Shown here: piece by piece, positions 21,735-31,939 of the stretch | How the letters are laid out: every line of letters starts with the position of its first letter | How positions within the stretch are numbered: position 1 is the stretch's first letter | Source: Acanthosepion lycidas | Taxonomy: Eukaryota; Mollusca; Cephalopoda; Sepiida; Sepiidae | NCBI GenBank assembly: GCA_963932145.1 | Contig: OZ010593.1 | Coordinates: forward strand, 36,371,411 to 36,435,410 | Direction of reading: 5' to 3' | Length of the DNA: 64,000 bases | The notes under the pieces: generated by a model | Databases searched by the model: none | What the model saw: the letters and a program-made list of their open reading frames with translations, nothing else | Told to the model about the DNA's origin: nothing | Made by a program: the position numbers and the translations under genes

Positions 21735-21960
21735 TGTGAGGATATTACACCAATATCTCTGAAATAATCCTTAGTAAATACTAGGGAAGTTGTGTAGTGA
21801 TCGATCGATCGATCGATCTCTCTCTGTCTCTCTCTCTCAATCTCTCTCTCTCTCTCTAGGCACTCAGGTTAAAGCCCGTGGAATCGAAAGGCATTGACCA
21901 CTAGGATCAAGGTCGCGTAGAGGCTAAAAAATAACTATATACGTGGAGTCACATGACTCA
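21735..21960 (+). repeat. Probable 3' LTR start with GATC/CT microsatellites
   Basis: Begins TGTGAGGATATTAC after a polypurine-like tract. Inside are (GATC)n near 21,800 and CT-rich repeats to 21,858. No second LTR copy was found in the window, so the LTR end is uncertain. Confidence 0.5.
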
Positions 21961-22504
21961 ATATTCAGAATTACGCACGAAAGAAACGAACAAGTCAGTT
22001 GGAAAGACGAAACTCGAGGACATCTCATCTTCCATGAAATCACGATGCGAGGGGATTTACTGAAATGAAAAGAACGGATTCCATCATGAACTCCAAATAG
22101 TCCTACACAAAATTCAGTGGAGTTACTGATGGTCGACACGATAACGATCATTTCTAAATTGAAAGGAATCAACCTTAAGCAAAAGTAGCATAGAAGTAGA
22201 AATGACCACAACACGGGGTTGATTACTGTAAACGGAAAAGGAGGTAAAAAAATAACCCAATAACAGAACATTTTTACACGTGGGAAGAGAAAAGAAAAGA
22301 CAAAACCCTTAAAATATAAAAGTGACTCATACGAGAAAATAAGACGTTAATTATTATATAAAAGAAAAAGAAAACGGGAAAAAATGAAAGGAGAAAGATA
22401 TTACAACGGAGAGATTGAAGAAAAAGACAAAAATCTATCTGATTTCAATCAACTGAAAAAAGTTTCTTCTTTTTAGCTGCCGTCATTTCAGGATGTCAGC
22501 GATC
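21961..22504. other. Spacer, purine-rich toward its end
   Basis: Nothing recognised. The + strand is A/G-rich from about 22,280 to 22,450. Confidence 0.45.
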
Positions 22505-23040
22505 ATGGCTCTTCACCTACCTCTATCCCTTGCAGCACTCAACAAGTTCCTTCTCTCTGCCACCTCCCCCAGACCACGTTTTGTCAACTTCATGCTTAAG
22601 CCCGCTAGGTATGTCATGCGTTGTTTTCTCTTGTCTCTTTTTCCCTTGATTTGACCCGTGAGTATCAAATTCTCCAGGCCCTCCTTCCTCATTATATGTC
22701 CCAGAAACTTCAGCTGCCCCTTCCTGATGTTAAGTATAAGGCTCCTCCTTGTTTGCATCCTGTCTAAGACATCATCGTTGCTTATACACTCGGTCCATGA
22801 TATCCTTAACATCCTTCCGTAGAACCACACCTCCGTCACCTCGAGTCTCTTCTTCATCTTTGAGGAAATCGTCCAATATTCGCTGCCGTAATGAAGGACA
22901 GATATCACGTAACAGCTCAGTTTTCTTTTCTTTGTTACCAAAGAAATCCACCTGTCTCGTAATACTCTGCCTAGCGTTTGGAATGCGTCCTTGGCCATCC
23001 CGATATGTCTACGGATCTCAGTGACACAGTTACCATGCTC
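22505..23040 (-). mobile_element. LINE ORF2 C-terminus, relatively young
   Basis: A continuous minus frame reads TEIRRHIGMAKDAFQTLGR (near 23,020), then VISVLHYGSEYWTI, WFYGRMLRISWTE, GQLKFLGHIMRKEGLENLIL and finally AARDRGR near 22,515. This is the conserved tail of a LINE reverse transcriptase, after the palm ('GSE.WTL', 'RRMLRISWT', 'FLGHI.RRE'). About 175 codons are intact, making it one of the least decayed coding pieces here. It is 5'-truncated at a T/G-rich run (23,041). A + oriented relative is at 60,560. The clade was not determined. Confidence 0.85.
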
Positions 23041-23105
23041 TGTGAATTTTTTTTTTGTTTGTTTTTTGTTTTTTGTTTTTTTTGTTTTTTGTTGTTTTTC
23101 TCTTT
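23041..23105. repeat. T-rich (TTTTTTG)n-like tract
   Basis: Imperfect T6G repeats on the + strand at the truncation point of the LINE copy. Confidence 0.8.
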
Positions 23106-23695
23106 CTTTTTTGCACACACCGCATACATTATTTTTATATGCAAATATTATTTGTTTCAAATTGTTTTATGTATAATTAAAATTCCGTGGCCTTTTACAT
23201 TTATGTTTATAGTTTGTCTCTCTTGGTCTTCCGCATTCACGTGTTTTTTTGACTCTGTGAGAGAAATAAACTATCATAGTTGAATCCAAGTTATATCCTT
23301 GGCAAATGATGCACTTTGTTCCTTGCTTTTGTTTTCTTATTTATGCTCCGACTCTCGTGCGTCGTCATACATGTGTTCATTTATATGTTTATGTATATTG
23401 TTTGCGTATGTAGTTATATATGTGTATACAGAAATAATAAAAAGTCCCTGAATTAAAATCATACAATACCAAACAGCTCTGATATAACAAGCAAACACAG
23501 AGACATACAGATTCTCTTCAAGTGTCAAGCCAGAATGTGATAAGCTAGAGAAATAAATACAATACGACAAGAAGCTTATCCTCAGATATCCCAACATAAT
23601 TTTGTCTCTAATTTAGTCGCACCGATGACGCCAAAGAGAACATAAGTGTTTCTTTGGCGAAGCGCGTCTTTCACTAACAATTTTCCACTTTCAAA

Positions 23696-23698
<3 letters not shown>
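23106..23698. other. Spacer, nothing recognised
   Basis: AT-rich without coding similarity. Confidence 0.45.

Positions 23699-23752
<54 letters not shown>
23699..23752. repeat. (TA)n array
   Basis: 54 bp of TA. Confidence 0.95.
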
Positions 23753-23755
<3 letters not shown>

Positions 23756-23939
23756 TTATGTGCACATTTGAAACTCCGAGTTGTGCAATCAACGTAGGCT
23801 ATTATGTATATTTTTAATATATTAAATAGCCCTGTCATTTAAGATTGAGAAATCCGTTTTTCTTTCACTATAGGGTTTATAGAGATATGTATTTGTATAC
23901 GAACGCTTGCTCGTGCATTTATCTATACTTATCCATTTG

Positions 23940-23941
<2 letters not shown>

Positions 23942-23992
<51 letters not shown>
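23942..23992. repeat. (TA)n array
   Basis: 51 bp of TA. Confidence 0.95.
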
Positions 23993-23995
<3 letters not shown>

Positions 23996-24368
23996 CAACT
24001 TGTACGCAGAAAATATATCATAAATATGAATGTATGTATGCGTGCATCTATATCTATGTATATATGATTTAAATTTTAGCAAGAATCCTACGTAAAAGTG
24101 ATATTTTGTGAAAAAACAGAAATCGAATCCACCGTTCATATGATCAATGTGACTTATGCTCTGTCACGATTTGGTTGAAACAAAATTCATATTTCTGATG
24201 ACTTTTCACCATGGGATAAACATGTCAAAATTGTTTCCCAAATTTTTGTCTATATTTACTTAATGTACATAAGGAAATTTACTATATGGGCATAAGTGTT
24301 CAAGTGATCGTGACACTGAGTGTTATCACGCATAATATTCCTTATTACTTTCTTTCCTTTTTTCCCCC

Positions 24369-24372
24369 TCTT

Positions 24373-24413
<41 letters not shown>
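24369..24413. repeat. (CT)n-(TA)n array
   Basis: Short CT run followed by 29 bp of TA. Confidence 0.93.
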
Positions 24414-24415
<2 letters not shown>

Positions 24416-26690
24416 CTGTGCGTATGAATGTACTGAAAAGAGTCCGATATCTCCTTCTTTTGTAAATAGGTCGAATCGAAGATTTTTCATCGAACTCTCA
24501 TACATAGATAGCATGCATGTGTTAACTAAATAAGACGTCAGATATATCGGTAGAAAGCATGTAGAATATTCATTAGATTCGTTTTCAAATGACAACGAGG
24601 GAAATTGCTGTAAGGTGAACATCGAGAATAAATGATTCAGTATGAAGATCAGGCGAAACACATGAAAGAAATTGAGAGAAAAAAATGGACAGAAAAACCG
24701 AAAGAAGAAATGAATGATTGACTTTTGAAAATAAGAATTTCCTATAGGGTGGGGAAGAGTATGGGCGGCCCATGTTGATTAAATCAATCAAATTGAAAAT
24801 TGAAGCATGGAATTTGTTTCTGTTAATTTTTTTTTTTTTTTTTTTTTTCATTTCGTTCCCCTATTTCTGAAATTGCATCTTTTTCCATTACCGTCATAAT
24901 TATGGCATATTTAATATAATTTCTACTTAGTCTTTTGGGTTTATTTGATTTTATTATTCCCTTTTCTGCTGAAATATTTTACAAGATAAACGAAGCAAAT
25001 ATTTGAAAATTGCATATAGTCATTATATTATTTCTTTATATTTTTATATTTTTTCTTTTCAAAAACGAAATTAATATCGGACATTTTAGTCATAACAATG
25101 CTAATAAAAACATATTCCCAATTTACAAATTCTTTTTCATCTTACTTAAATTGACTTGCCCTTGTTATTTTCAAAACTGGAGACCTTGAGAAGGTATCGT
25201 TCCCAAAATGGTGTTTTTAATTTTTAAGAGTCATGTTTGTTCGGGGAAATAATGCAAATCTAAAAATCTTACCTGTTGTAATCTTGTGAAATGAAGCCAA
25301 AATGACTATTTATCTGGTGAATTACGATTCCAATTGGAAGCACTTAAATAACTTCAGTTCATTTTTTTTTTGTATTTGGTGTCTTCATCAGTTCTCTTTC
25401 GCTCATCTTTTTTTTCTATATAACATTTGTTCTGTTTTTATTTTTTTCACTAATCTCATATTTTTCTCCAGTAAAAGTTCATTTAATCTTTCTTTCTTCC
25501 TTTATCCTTTTGTTTTACTTTCGATTACTTCTTTAATATTCTTTCCTTTAAATTTTAGCATATTCTTTTTTTGTTCTACATTTTCTCTTACTTTATAAAT
25601 CAGATTTATTTCCTTTTCGCTTTAATTTCTTTCTTTATTGTTTTCCTCTTCTTTATTTGAATTATTCTTCTTATACTTAGATATGCGTAGCTTAGTAGTT
25701 ATGGGTGCAGAGAGTGGGAGAGTTGAGACGAGCTCAACATCCAGTCAAGTATCTTAAGTTCGCTTCTGGACAAATATTCTTGAAAAGGTACGAATCCATC
25801 TTTTTTTGTAGAAACACCCTCCTAGAGCTTTGTATTTGGATGGAAATCAATCTAGAAGAAGAAGAAATCGGAATTCAAAATCCGTTGGTTATGGGGCAAA
25901 AAACTCCACCTCTAAAACTTATTCGCTATTGTAACATCAGGCATCAATTCAGCGAGATGAGACTGTGTCCCCAAGTGCATTCATGATACTTGATCTTTTT
26001 TTTCCTTCATAAATTACTCACCCGAGGTTTTATGTTCACTCTGTTTAGACAAATGTGCGGAATAAAGAAAAGAGTGTCTGAAGAAAATATCGTCTTCAAT
26101 TTTACAATAAAAAAATCTAGATGAAGCTAATAACTCGAAACTTCAAAAATAAGGGAAACGTTTCCTCTCCGAACTTCGGTAAGTCGAAAGAATATGTAGT
26201 TTGAATGTATTTTATTACAAATACAATGACTGAAATAATATTCCTGAAAATGTCTGCAGTAATCAACAAAATTTATCTAAAACAAACGGACTGTATATGA
26301 AACCTGAGGATAATCAATAAAAATGAAAATACTAGATCGTAATATTTATGGAATTAAAGAAAATATTTGAGTCAGAACTCCAGAAAAGCGCTAGAAGATC
26401 GATTGTAATCCCATGCGCCGATTTAAAACATTTAATCGGAATTAATAAGCGTGTTTTTATATCTCTTTGTATACAAATTCATCTTCGTTTGTCAGTATTG
26501 CAAGCGAATATTTGAGTGCGACAATGTCTTTATGCGTGTAATAGATTCAACATTTTTGTCATTCTTCTTCTTGCCAAATTCGATTTGTTGTCTCGACTTG
26601 AAGACAAAACGTGTTGTAGCGTGCAATTGTTTACCATTAAATCAGAAAAGATTGTTTGAGTGGATGGAATTTCAGGTAGTCGTTGCCATT
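24414..26690. other. 2.3-kb AT-rich spacer
   Basis: Contains a T22 run (24,827-24,848) and long T-rich stretches on the + strand (25,360-25,650). A 93-codon + frame at 25,705-25,986 has normal amino-acid composition but no recognised motif. No transposon signature. Confidence 0.45.
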
Positions 26691-28005
26691 GAAATAGAAG
26701 AAGAGAAAGACAGAAGGAGAGAAAGAGAGAAAATAAAAGACAGCAAATGAAACAACACAAGGAAATGAAAGAAAAAATGAAAGAGAGAAAATGAAAGACA
26801 AATAGACAGAAAATGAACGAACGAAAATAAAAGGGAGAAAATGAAAGACATAAAATTAAAGAAAGTTAATGAAAGACTGAAAGACGAAAAATGAAAATGG
26901 AAAATAAAAGAAAGAAAAGGGAACACAGAAAATGAACGACAGAAAGAGAGAAAATGAAAGACACGAAAACAAAATGAAAGAAAGAAAAAGAAAGACGAAA
27001 ATGAAAGAAAGAAAAAGAAAGACGAAAATGAAAGACAGAAAGAGAGAAAATGAAAGACATAAAAACAAAATAAAAGAAAGAAAAAGAAAGACGAAAATGA
27101 AAGACAGAGAGAAAATGAAGGACACAAAAACAAAATGAAAGAAAGAAAAAGAAAGACGAAAATGAAAGCCAGAAAGAGAGAAAATGAAATAAAGTAGAAA
27201 TAAAGGATGAAAAGTATTAAAAGAAAAGTAGTAGAAGTAGAAGTATGGCCAGAGATGGAAGAGAAGAATTGAATGGAGTGAAAGGAAAAGTAAAAAGTAA
27301 TGTCGAAAAATTGTCTTAACACTAATGGATAAAGTCTTGCCATAAATAAAAAAAAAAACAAAAAAATGTAGAAATATATTGTTAATTTGTTGAAGGTTGT
27401 ATTTCTCAAAGAAAGAAATAACAATAAAAAAGATGAAGAAGATAGAAAGAAGATAAAATTTTAAGAAGCTGATAACAAAGGAAAGAAATTATGAGAAATT
27501 GAAGAGGAAAACGTCGGAATGAAATATAGTAGAAAAACAAAGCGGTTGAAGTGGTGAGTAAACATAATAAGAAAAAGGGGGAAAGAAAGAGATGTGATAA
27601 AAACACGTGTTGAACAAAGAATTCAAGGGAAAATGTAGAAAATAATTAAAGGGAAAAATACATATAAGAAAAATGAGAAATAACAATGATGAAAAGAAAA
27701 ATGAGACAAAGTATAAAAGAGAAATGGAAAGAAAAAATGTCGGAAGAAACTGAAGAAATAAAAAAAATATGGCGAATGAAATGTTAATTTGAGTGAAGTA
27801 AATAATTAAAGAAAAGAAATGAATAAGTAAAACAGTAAAAACGAAGAACAATGATGAAGAAAAGAATGACAAACGAATGAAACTTAATAAAAAAAACAAT
27901 TACCTCAAAATGCTTAAAAAATAATGAAAGCCAAAAAAATGAAATTATTCAAGAAAAAAAGAAAAATAAAGGATAATGCTTGGGAAAAAAGTTGTGAAAA
28001 CATCA
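26691..28005. repeat. 1.3-kb purine-rich tract with GAAA-type tandem repeats
   Basis: The + strand is overwhelmingly A and G for about 1.3 kb. The core (26,925-27,190) consists of imperfect tandem units built from gaaagaaagaaaaagaaaga, 'cgaaaatgaaagaca' and 'gagagaaaatgaaaga'. Beyond it the pattern decays to A/G-rich sequence. Long minus-strand frames are Phe/Ser/Leu translations of this tract and not genes. The strand asymmetry would permit triplex formation. Confidence 0.85.
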
Positions 28006-28529
28006 GGCAGATTTATTTTAATCACACAGAAATGTCATTATTCAAGAAAAAAACTAAATCGAAACTCATCTGGCGCAAATAACGAATTAAACTAGAATTT
28101 TGGATAGACATAGAAAAATCGAAGTAAACCTACCAACAATATGCCAGACAACAGCAAAGAAAATCAGAAAACAACTATAAGTACATTATCTGCATTTACT
28201 ATTCTTCTATTGTTACGCGATAAATTATTACAAAATATGAGAACAGTCTAGAATATTTGGCTAACAAGTAAGCTGTATTTCCCGGTGCGAAGTTTGGAAA
28301 TTATAATAAATAGTAAACCCATTTTCTTCATGTCGAAACGCAAACAATCAAAAAAAAATGTTATTACTGTCAGTATTCTTAGATAAATCTGACACAATAT
28401 CTTCGGTGTGATGAACCCTTGACAATGATATTAACGTAAATCCTTCCAAAGTGTTCTAAAATGGCCTCAAGCTGGCTTAAAATAAAGTTTTATTGTTAAA
28501 ATATTTATGTTCTTATTAAGAGGAAAAAC
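28006..28529. other. Spacer, nothing recognised
   Basis: AT-rich; no gene or repeat found. Confidence 0.45.
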
Positions 28530-29137
28530 CAATGTAGAGGCTCCTTTAAGACAGTCCTAAAGTATAATTTTTTGTTTTTAAATGCCAAAATTAAACCATT
28601 GTTCGATACATATAACTCTGTATTATTTTATTAATTGTTAATAATTTCTAGAATGTTAGAAATTTTGGTTAAAAATATTATTTTTATTTGTCAGCGGCTG
28701 AGCCAAAGATTACTCTGGGAAAGATTAGAGTTTTTTTGCAGTAATAAGCACATTCTTTTAGAAAATTCTTGCAAAAATCAAATAATTGTCGGATTTTAAT
28801 GAAACTCACAGGCGCTATTCACAGATGAATGAAATATTTTTTTAAATGTTTTTTTTAGAAAATCTTTGTAATAATATTTTTTATATATCCGTTACACCCA
28901 TTTACTTTATTTTATGAAATTTCGAGAAATTAAAATTTCAACCTCTTCATATTAATAATTAAATCATTGGAAAATTTAAATCATCATTTTTTTTTTTTTT
29001 TTTTTACTAAACTGAAATACCATTTACCTAAAATCTGCTCTGAATCGTAAATAAAAATGCATGCAATAAAACTGACATTATTTCATTAGAAAACCTTTTA
29101 TTTGCTTTTATAAAGAAAATATATTTAAAACTTTATT

Positions 29138-29624
29138 ATGATGTTAAATAAAGTATTTATTATAAAAATATTGAATCCAGAACGAAAAATTAATAATATT
29201 AATGAACAATTATGTAACTGCAGAAATCCCATAAATTGTCATTTGCAAACAAATGTCTTACAGAATCTACAGTTTACCAATATACTTTTTCATCTATTGA
29301 AAATACAGGTATTAAAAAAATTTATATTGGTAGCACTAAAATTTATTTTAAATTAAGATGGAACCATCATCTTATCTCCTTCAAAAACAATAGGTATCGT
29401 AACCAAACAATCGCTCACTAAATATTTTTGGCATTTAAATGAAACAAATAAATGTTATTATTAATAAAACGAGAACATGTAGGTCATTAAGTGACCAGTG
29501 TCCTCTATGCCTACATGAAAAGTTATATAGTATTAAGTTTCTTATAAATAAAAATTTATTAAATCAACAAAACGAACTTTTAAGTAAATGTTGGATGCGC
29601 ACTGCTGATGAGTTCCAAATATAG
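29138..29624 (+). pseudogene. GIY-YIG endonuclease of a Penelope-like element (broken)
   Basis: Three frames carry the domain. First QLCNCRNPINCHL (29,208-29,245), the Cys-rich linker typical of Penelope elements. Second, IKKIYIGSTKIYFKLRWNHH (29,311-29,372), containing the YIG motif, the Arg and the His of the nuclease. Third, SDQCPLCLHEKLYSI (29,486-29,535) with the CCLC-like 'C.LCL.EK', then NLLNQQNELLSKC. The order and spacing match Penelope GIY-YIG domains. At least two frameshifts and one stop separate the parts. The C-terminus (MRTADEFQI, stop) is read through the hammerhead sequence at 29,599. Confidence 0.85.
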
Positions 29625-29645
29625 GACGAAATGGCCGTCCAGTGC
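29599..29645 (+). ncRNA. Hammerhead ribozyme motif, copy 1 (decayed)
   Basis: Stem I GCACTG (29,599-29,604) pairs perfectly with CAGTGC (29,640-29,645). The catalytic CTGATGA is at 29,605-29,611, GAAA at 29,628-29,631 and the cleavage triplet GTC at 29,637-29,639. Stem II (gttcc...ggac) has a bulge. GAAA is followed by T, so the stem III closing pair is weak. The small stem III is the style known for Penelope hammerheads. Activity is doubtful because of these changes. Confidence 0.75.
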
Positions 29646-29907
29646 TTTCTGCATTCTGTTGAGGTTTCTTTCAGACTCAATGAATTACTTAAAATATAAT
29701 TATCAAATCCTCCTAATAATTTCTATCATGTGTACATCATTGCTTGAACCGGCTTCTAATGCTCTAGAGTGAGCGGCTTGGTGATAGTAGTCGTGGCTCC
29801 AGGAGGCACAGTCCTATGGTTACAGAGAACTCAGTAAGAGTACCACCACGGAATATGTGAGCGAGCGGCGCTATATTGAGTCTGATTTGCAATCTCTTCG
29901 TCACCGG

Positions 29908-29973
29908 GGCCCGGTGGAACAGTTGGTATGATGTTGTTTGACAACCTATCTGTCAGGGTTTCAATTCTCGGTA
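29908..29973 (+). mobile_element. tRNA-like SINE fragment between the two ribozymes
   Basis: GGCCCGGTGGAACAGTTGGT has a good A box, and CAGGGTTTCAATTCTC near 29,953 resembles a B box. Between them TTGTTTGACAA could form an anticodon stem-loop. Stems are imperfect, so a SINE or tRNA pseudogene is more likely than a tRNA gene. Confidence 0.5.
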
Positions 29974-29981
29974 GTGGATGC

Positions 29982-30028
29982 GCACTGCTGATGAGTCCCA
30001 AATATACGACGAAACGACCGTCCAGTGC
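29982..30028 (+). ncRNA. Hammerhead ribozyme motif, copy 2 (well preserved)
   Basis: Stem I GCACTG (29,982-29,987) pairs with CAGTGC (30,023-30,028). CTGATGA is at 29,988-29,994. Stem II GTC...GAC flanks the loop at 29,995-30,010. GAAAC is at 30,011-30,015, followed by a very short stem III, and the cleavage triplet GTC is at 30,020-30,022. Every core position of the hammerhead consensus that I can check is present. Its place in the terminal repeat of a Penelope-like element agrees with the known family. Confidence 0.85.
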
Positions 30029-30097
30029 TTTCTGAATTCTGTTGAGGTTTCTTTCAGACACGAAGAATTACTTAAAAAATAATTATCAAATCCTCCT

Positions 30098-30100
<3 letters not shown>

Positions 30101-30151
<51 letters not shown>
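30101..30151. repeat. (TA)n array
   Basis: About 50 bp of TA between the second ribozyme repeat and the repeated leader block. Confidence 0.95.
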
Positions 30152-30154
<3 letters not shown>

Positions 30155-30260
30155 TAATTTAATAATACTATAGGTACTTTTAAGACAGTCCTAAAATAAA
30201 AAAATTTAAAAATGCCAAAATGAACCAATTGTTCGATACATATACCCCTCTGTATTTCAG

Positions 30261-31790
30261 TGTATCTTATGTAAATATTCTTAAAAATGGGCGAGGATGA
30301 CATATCTAATACAGGAGAGACAATTCTAGACGAGCACGAATTACATACCCACAACTAACCTCTAACCTAAATTTTTTTTTGTCGATCCAGGTAGACTTTA
30401 GCGAATTTTAAGAAATCCAGGTAGCCTTTAGCGAAAAAAAAAACTTTATTTTATGTAGGGTTTTAAAGTTTACTCGTTCCGTTGACAATGTCTAGGTATA
30501 TCTCGTGAAATTCTTATTTTCCACCAGTCTGCATGGTGCCTTGTTGACCACTGATTTGCCTAAAAGAGTCTGTGTCTTATCCGAACACTAGCATCAGTTA
30601 AAAAAATTGCTGTCATGGCCCAACGAAGGAAAAACAATTGCCGTCCCTCTCATGTCAAACGCTGTGTTTCGTACCCGGGCGTTTATCTGAACATTCCTGG
30701 TGGGTGTTCTACTCTCATATACCCTGGAAAGTAAAGAAATATGAATTGACCGCCGGGATATGCGTCTATTATCACCTGCACTGAATGTGGATGAGATTTG
30801 TCATTTGTCTGTTACCACAAAAGATAATAGGCAGACGCCTCTTGTGACGATCTTTAATGGCCTGTGGTTAGGTATTGAGATCTCCTCCATAATTTTAAAA
30901 ATGGAATGCCCCATCAATCTGTCAGCCACTATCAAACTCTGTTCTTACTCCAATAATTCATGTTGCCTTACCACTTAAAGTTTAGCCATTGTTCACACTG
31001 AATCATCAGATGTCAGCCCATAATAGATATACTGCTGGATATTTCAATGAGGCCAAGATACAGTGATGCCACTATACATTATCTTTATAAACTGACTTCT
31101 GGCACGTCACTGTACAGATATCTATGTATTGTACATTTATTTATTTTTGTTTTATTTCAATGGATGCTTCAATTTCATACCACAGAAGCATGTTTAACAA
31201 AGAGTTCTTTTTTATCTCCTTTATTCAAATGGAATCGAAAAACAGGATCATTTTTTTTTTATTTTTTATTATGGTCACTTTTAAATTATTTGATATTTTT
31301 CCATTCGGTATGTTTAACTCTTCTGATTAATTCTGAGATAATGCTTTACCCTCCGCTGCAAATTTTTCTATCTATTTGAAGGCAAATTTCTTTTCTAGTT
31401 TCCCCACATCGAAATTCCCATATTTTTTTTTTCTTCATTCACTAACGACCTTCGTCCGAGATGAAGGTTTTATATTCCTTGTATTAAATCTCATCTTAAA
31501 CTCATACAAGGATGAATTACATAAGGTTAAAAGGATTTGAATATTTGTCTAAAACAATAATAAATTTACCGAATACTTGCGATGAAATATTTCGAGAAGA
31601 ATCACACAAATAGTATTATTTATAAATAAAATAACATTCTGAATTTTTATATCTTGATTAAAAATAAATAAAAGATGAAGCCGGGTTGAAAATAAGTCAA
31701 TAATACCTTTCACTTACTTTCAGTATTTCACTCACATTGGTATGGTCGCTCTTTCTCGAATAATCACGCACTTTTTCTTTGGGTTTTCTA
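30261..31790. other. 1.5-kb spacer, nothing recognised
   Basis: The part from 30,560 to 31,000 is less AT-rich and has a 72-codon + frame (30,760-30,978), but no motif is recognised. The rest is AT-rich. Confidence 0.4.
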
Positions 31791-31892
31791 TTAGGTTGGT
31801 GCAAAAATAATGACGTAATAATGTCGTTTTTTTACGTACTTTTTAACGTCAAAAAACGACATTATTACGTCATTATTTTTACACCAACCTAA
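31791..31892. mobile_element. Palindromic mariner MITE (MADE1-like), copy 2
   Basis: Starts TTAGGTTGGTGCAAAAATAA and ends in its reverse complement ...CACCAACCTAA, flanked by TA on both sides. About 45-bp arms with a small centre (gtactttttaac). It is nearly identical to the copy at 2,815, with a one-base difference in the right terminus (acacc for gcacc). Confidence 0.9.
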
Positions 31893-31903
31893 TATTACAC
31901 GCT

Positions 31904-31907
<4 letters not shown>

Positions 31908-31936
<29 letters not shown>
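31908..31936. repeat. (TA)n array
   Basis: 29 bp of TA just after the mariner palindrome. Confidence 0.93.

Positions 31937-31939
<3 letters not shown>

Larger units (their letters stand above)
20440..21960 (+). mobile_element. Scrambled Ty3/Gypsy retrotransposon with SCAN-related gag
   Basis: The + strand carries recognisable pieces of gag, integrase and RNase H, then an LTR-like start. Gag comes first, but an integrase piece (21,060-21,220) precedes the RNase H piece (21,450-21,690), whereas Ty3/Gypsy order is RT-RNase H-integrase. Protease and RT are missing. A TGTGAGGATATTAC string at 21,735 follows a purine-rich GTGTGGAGGGA, as expected for a polypurine tract and 3' LTR. All pieces have stops. 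Confidence 0.7.
28530..30260 (+). mobile_element. Penelope-like element, partly tandem, internally deleted
   Basis: A head-to-tail arrangement is visible. A leader block (28,540-28,625: ctttaagacagtcctaaagt, then 'ttgttcgatacatata') recurs at 30,165-30,255. The hammerhead plus about 75 bp following it (29,599-29,720) recurs at 29,982-30,100, ending both times in 'caaatcctcctaataat'. Between leader and first ribozyme lie GIY-YIG endonuclease remains, but the RT expected before them is missing. Penelope-like elements are known for RT plus GIY-YIG and for hammerhead motifs in terminal repeats. The copy is dead. Confidence 0.8.

Noticed and set aside
22749-23024. 91-codon + frame across the LINE C-terminus
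   Set aside because: Shadow of the well-supported minus-strand LINE coding sequence.
26672-27424. 250-codon minus frame of Phe/Leu/Ser repeats
   Set aside because: It is the complement of the GAAA-type purine tract; periodic DNA, not a protein gene.
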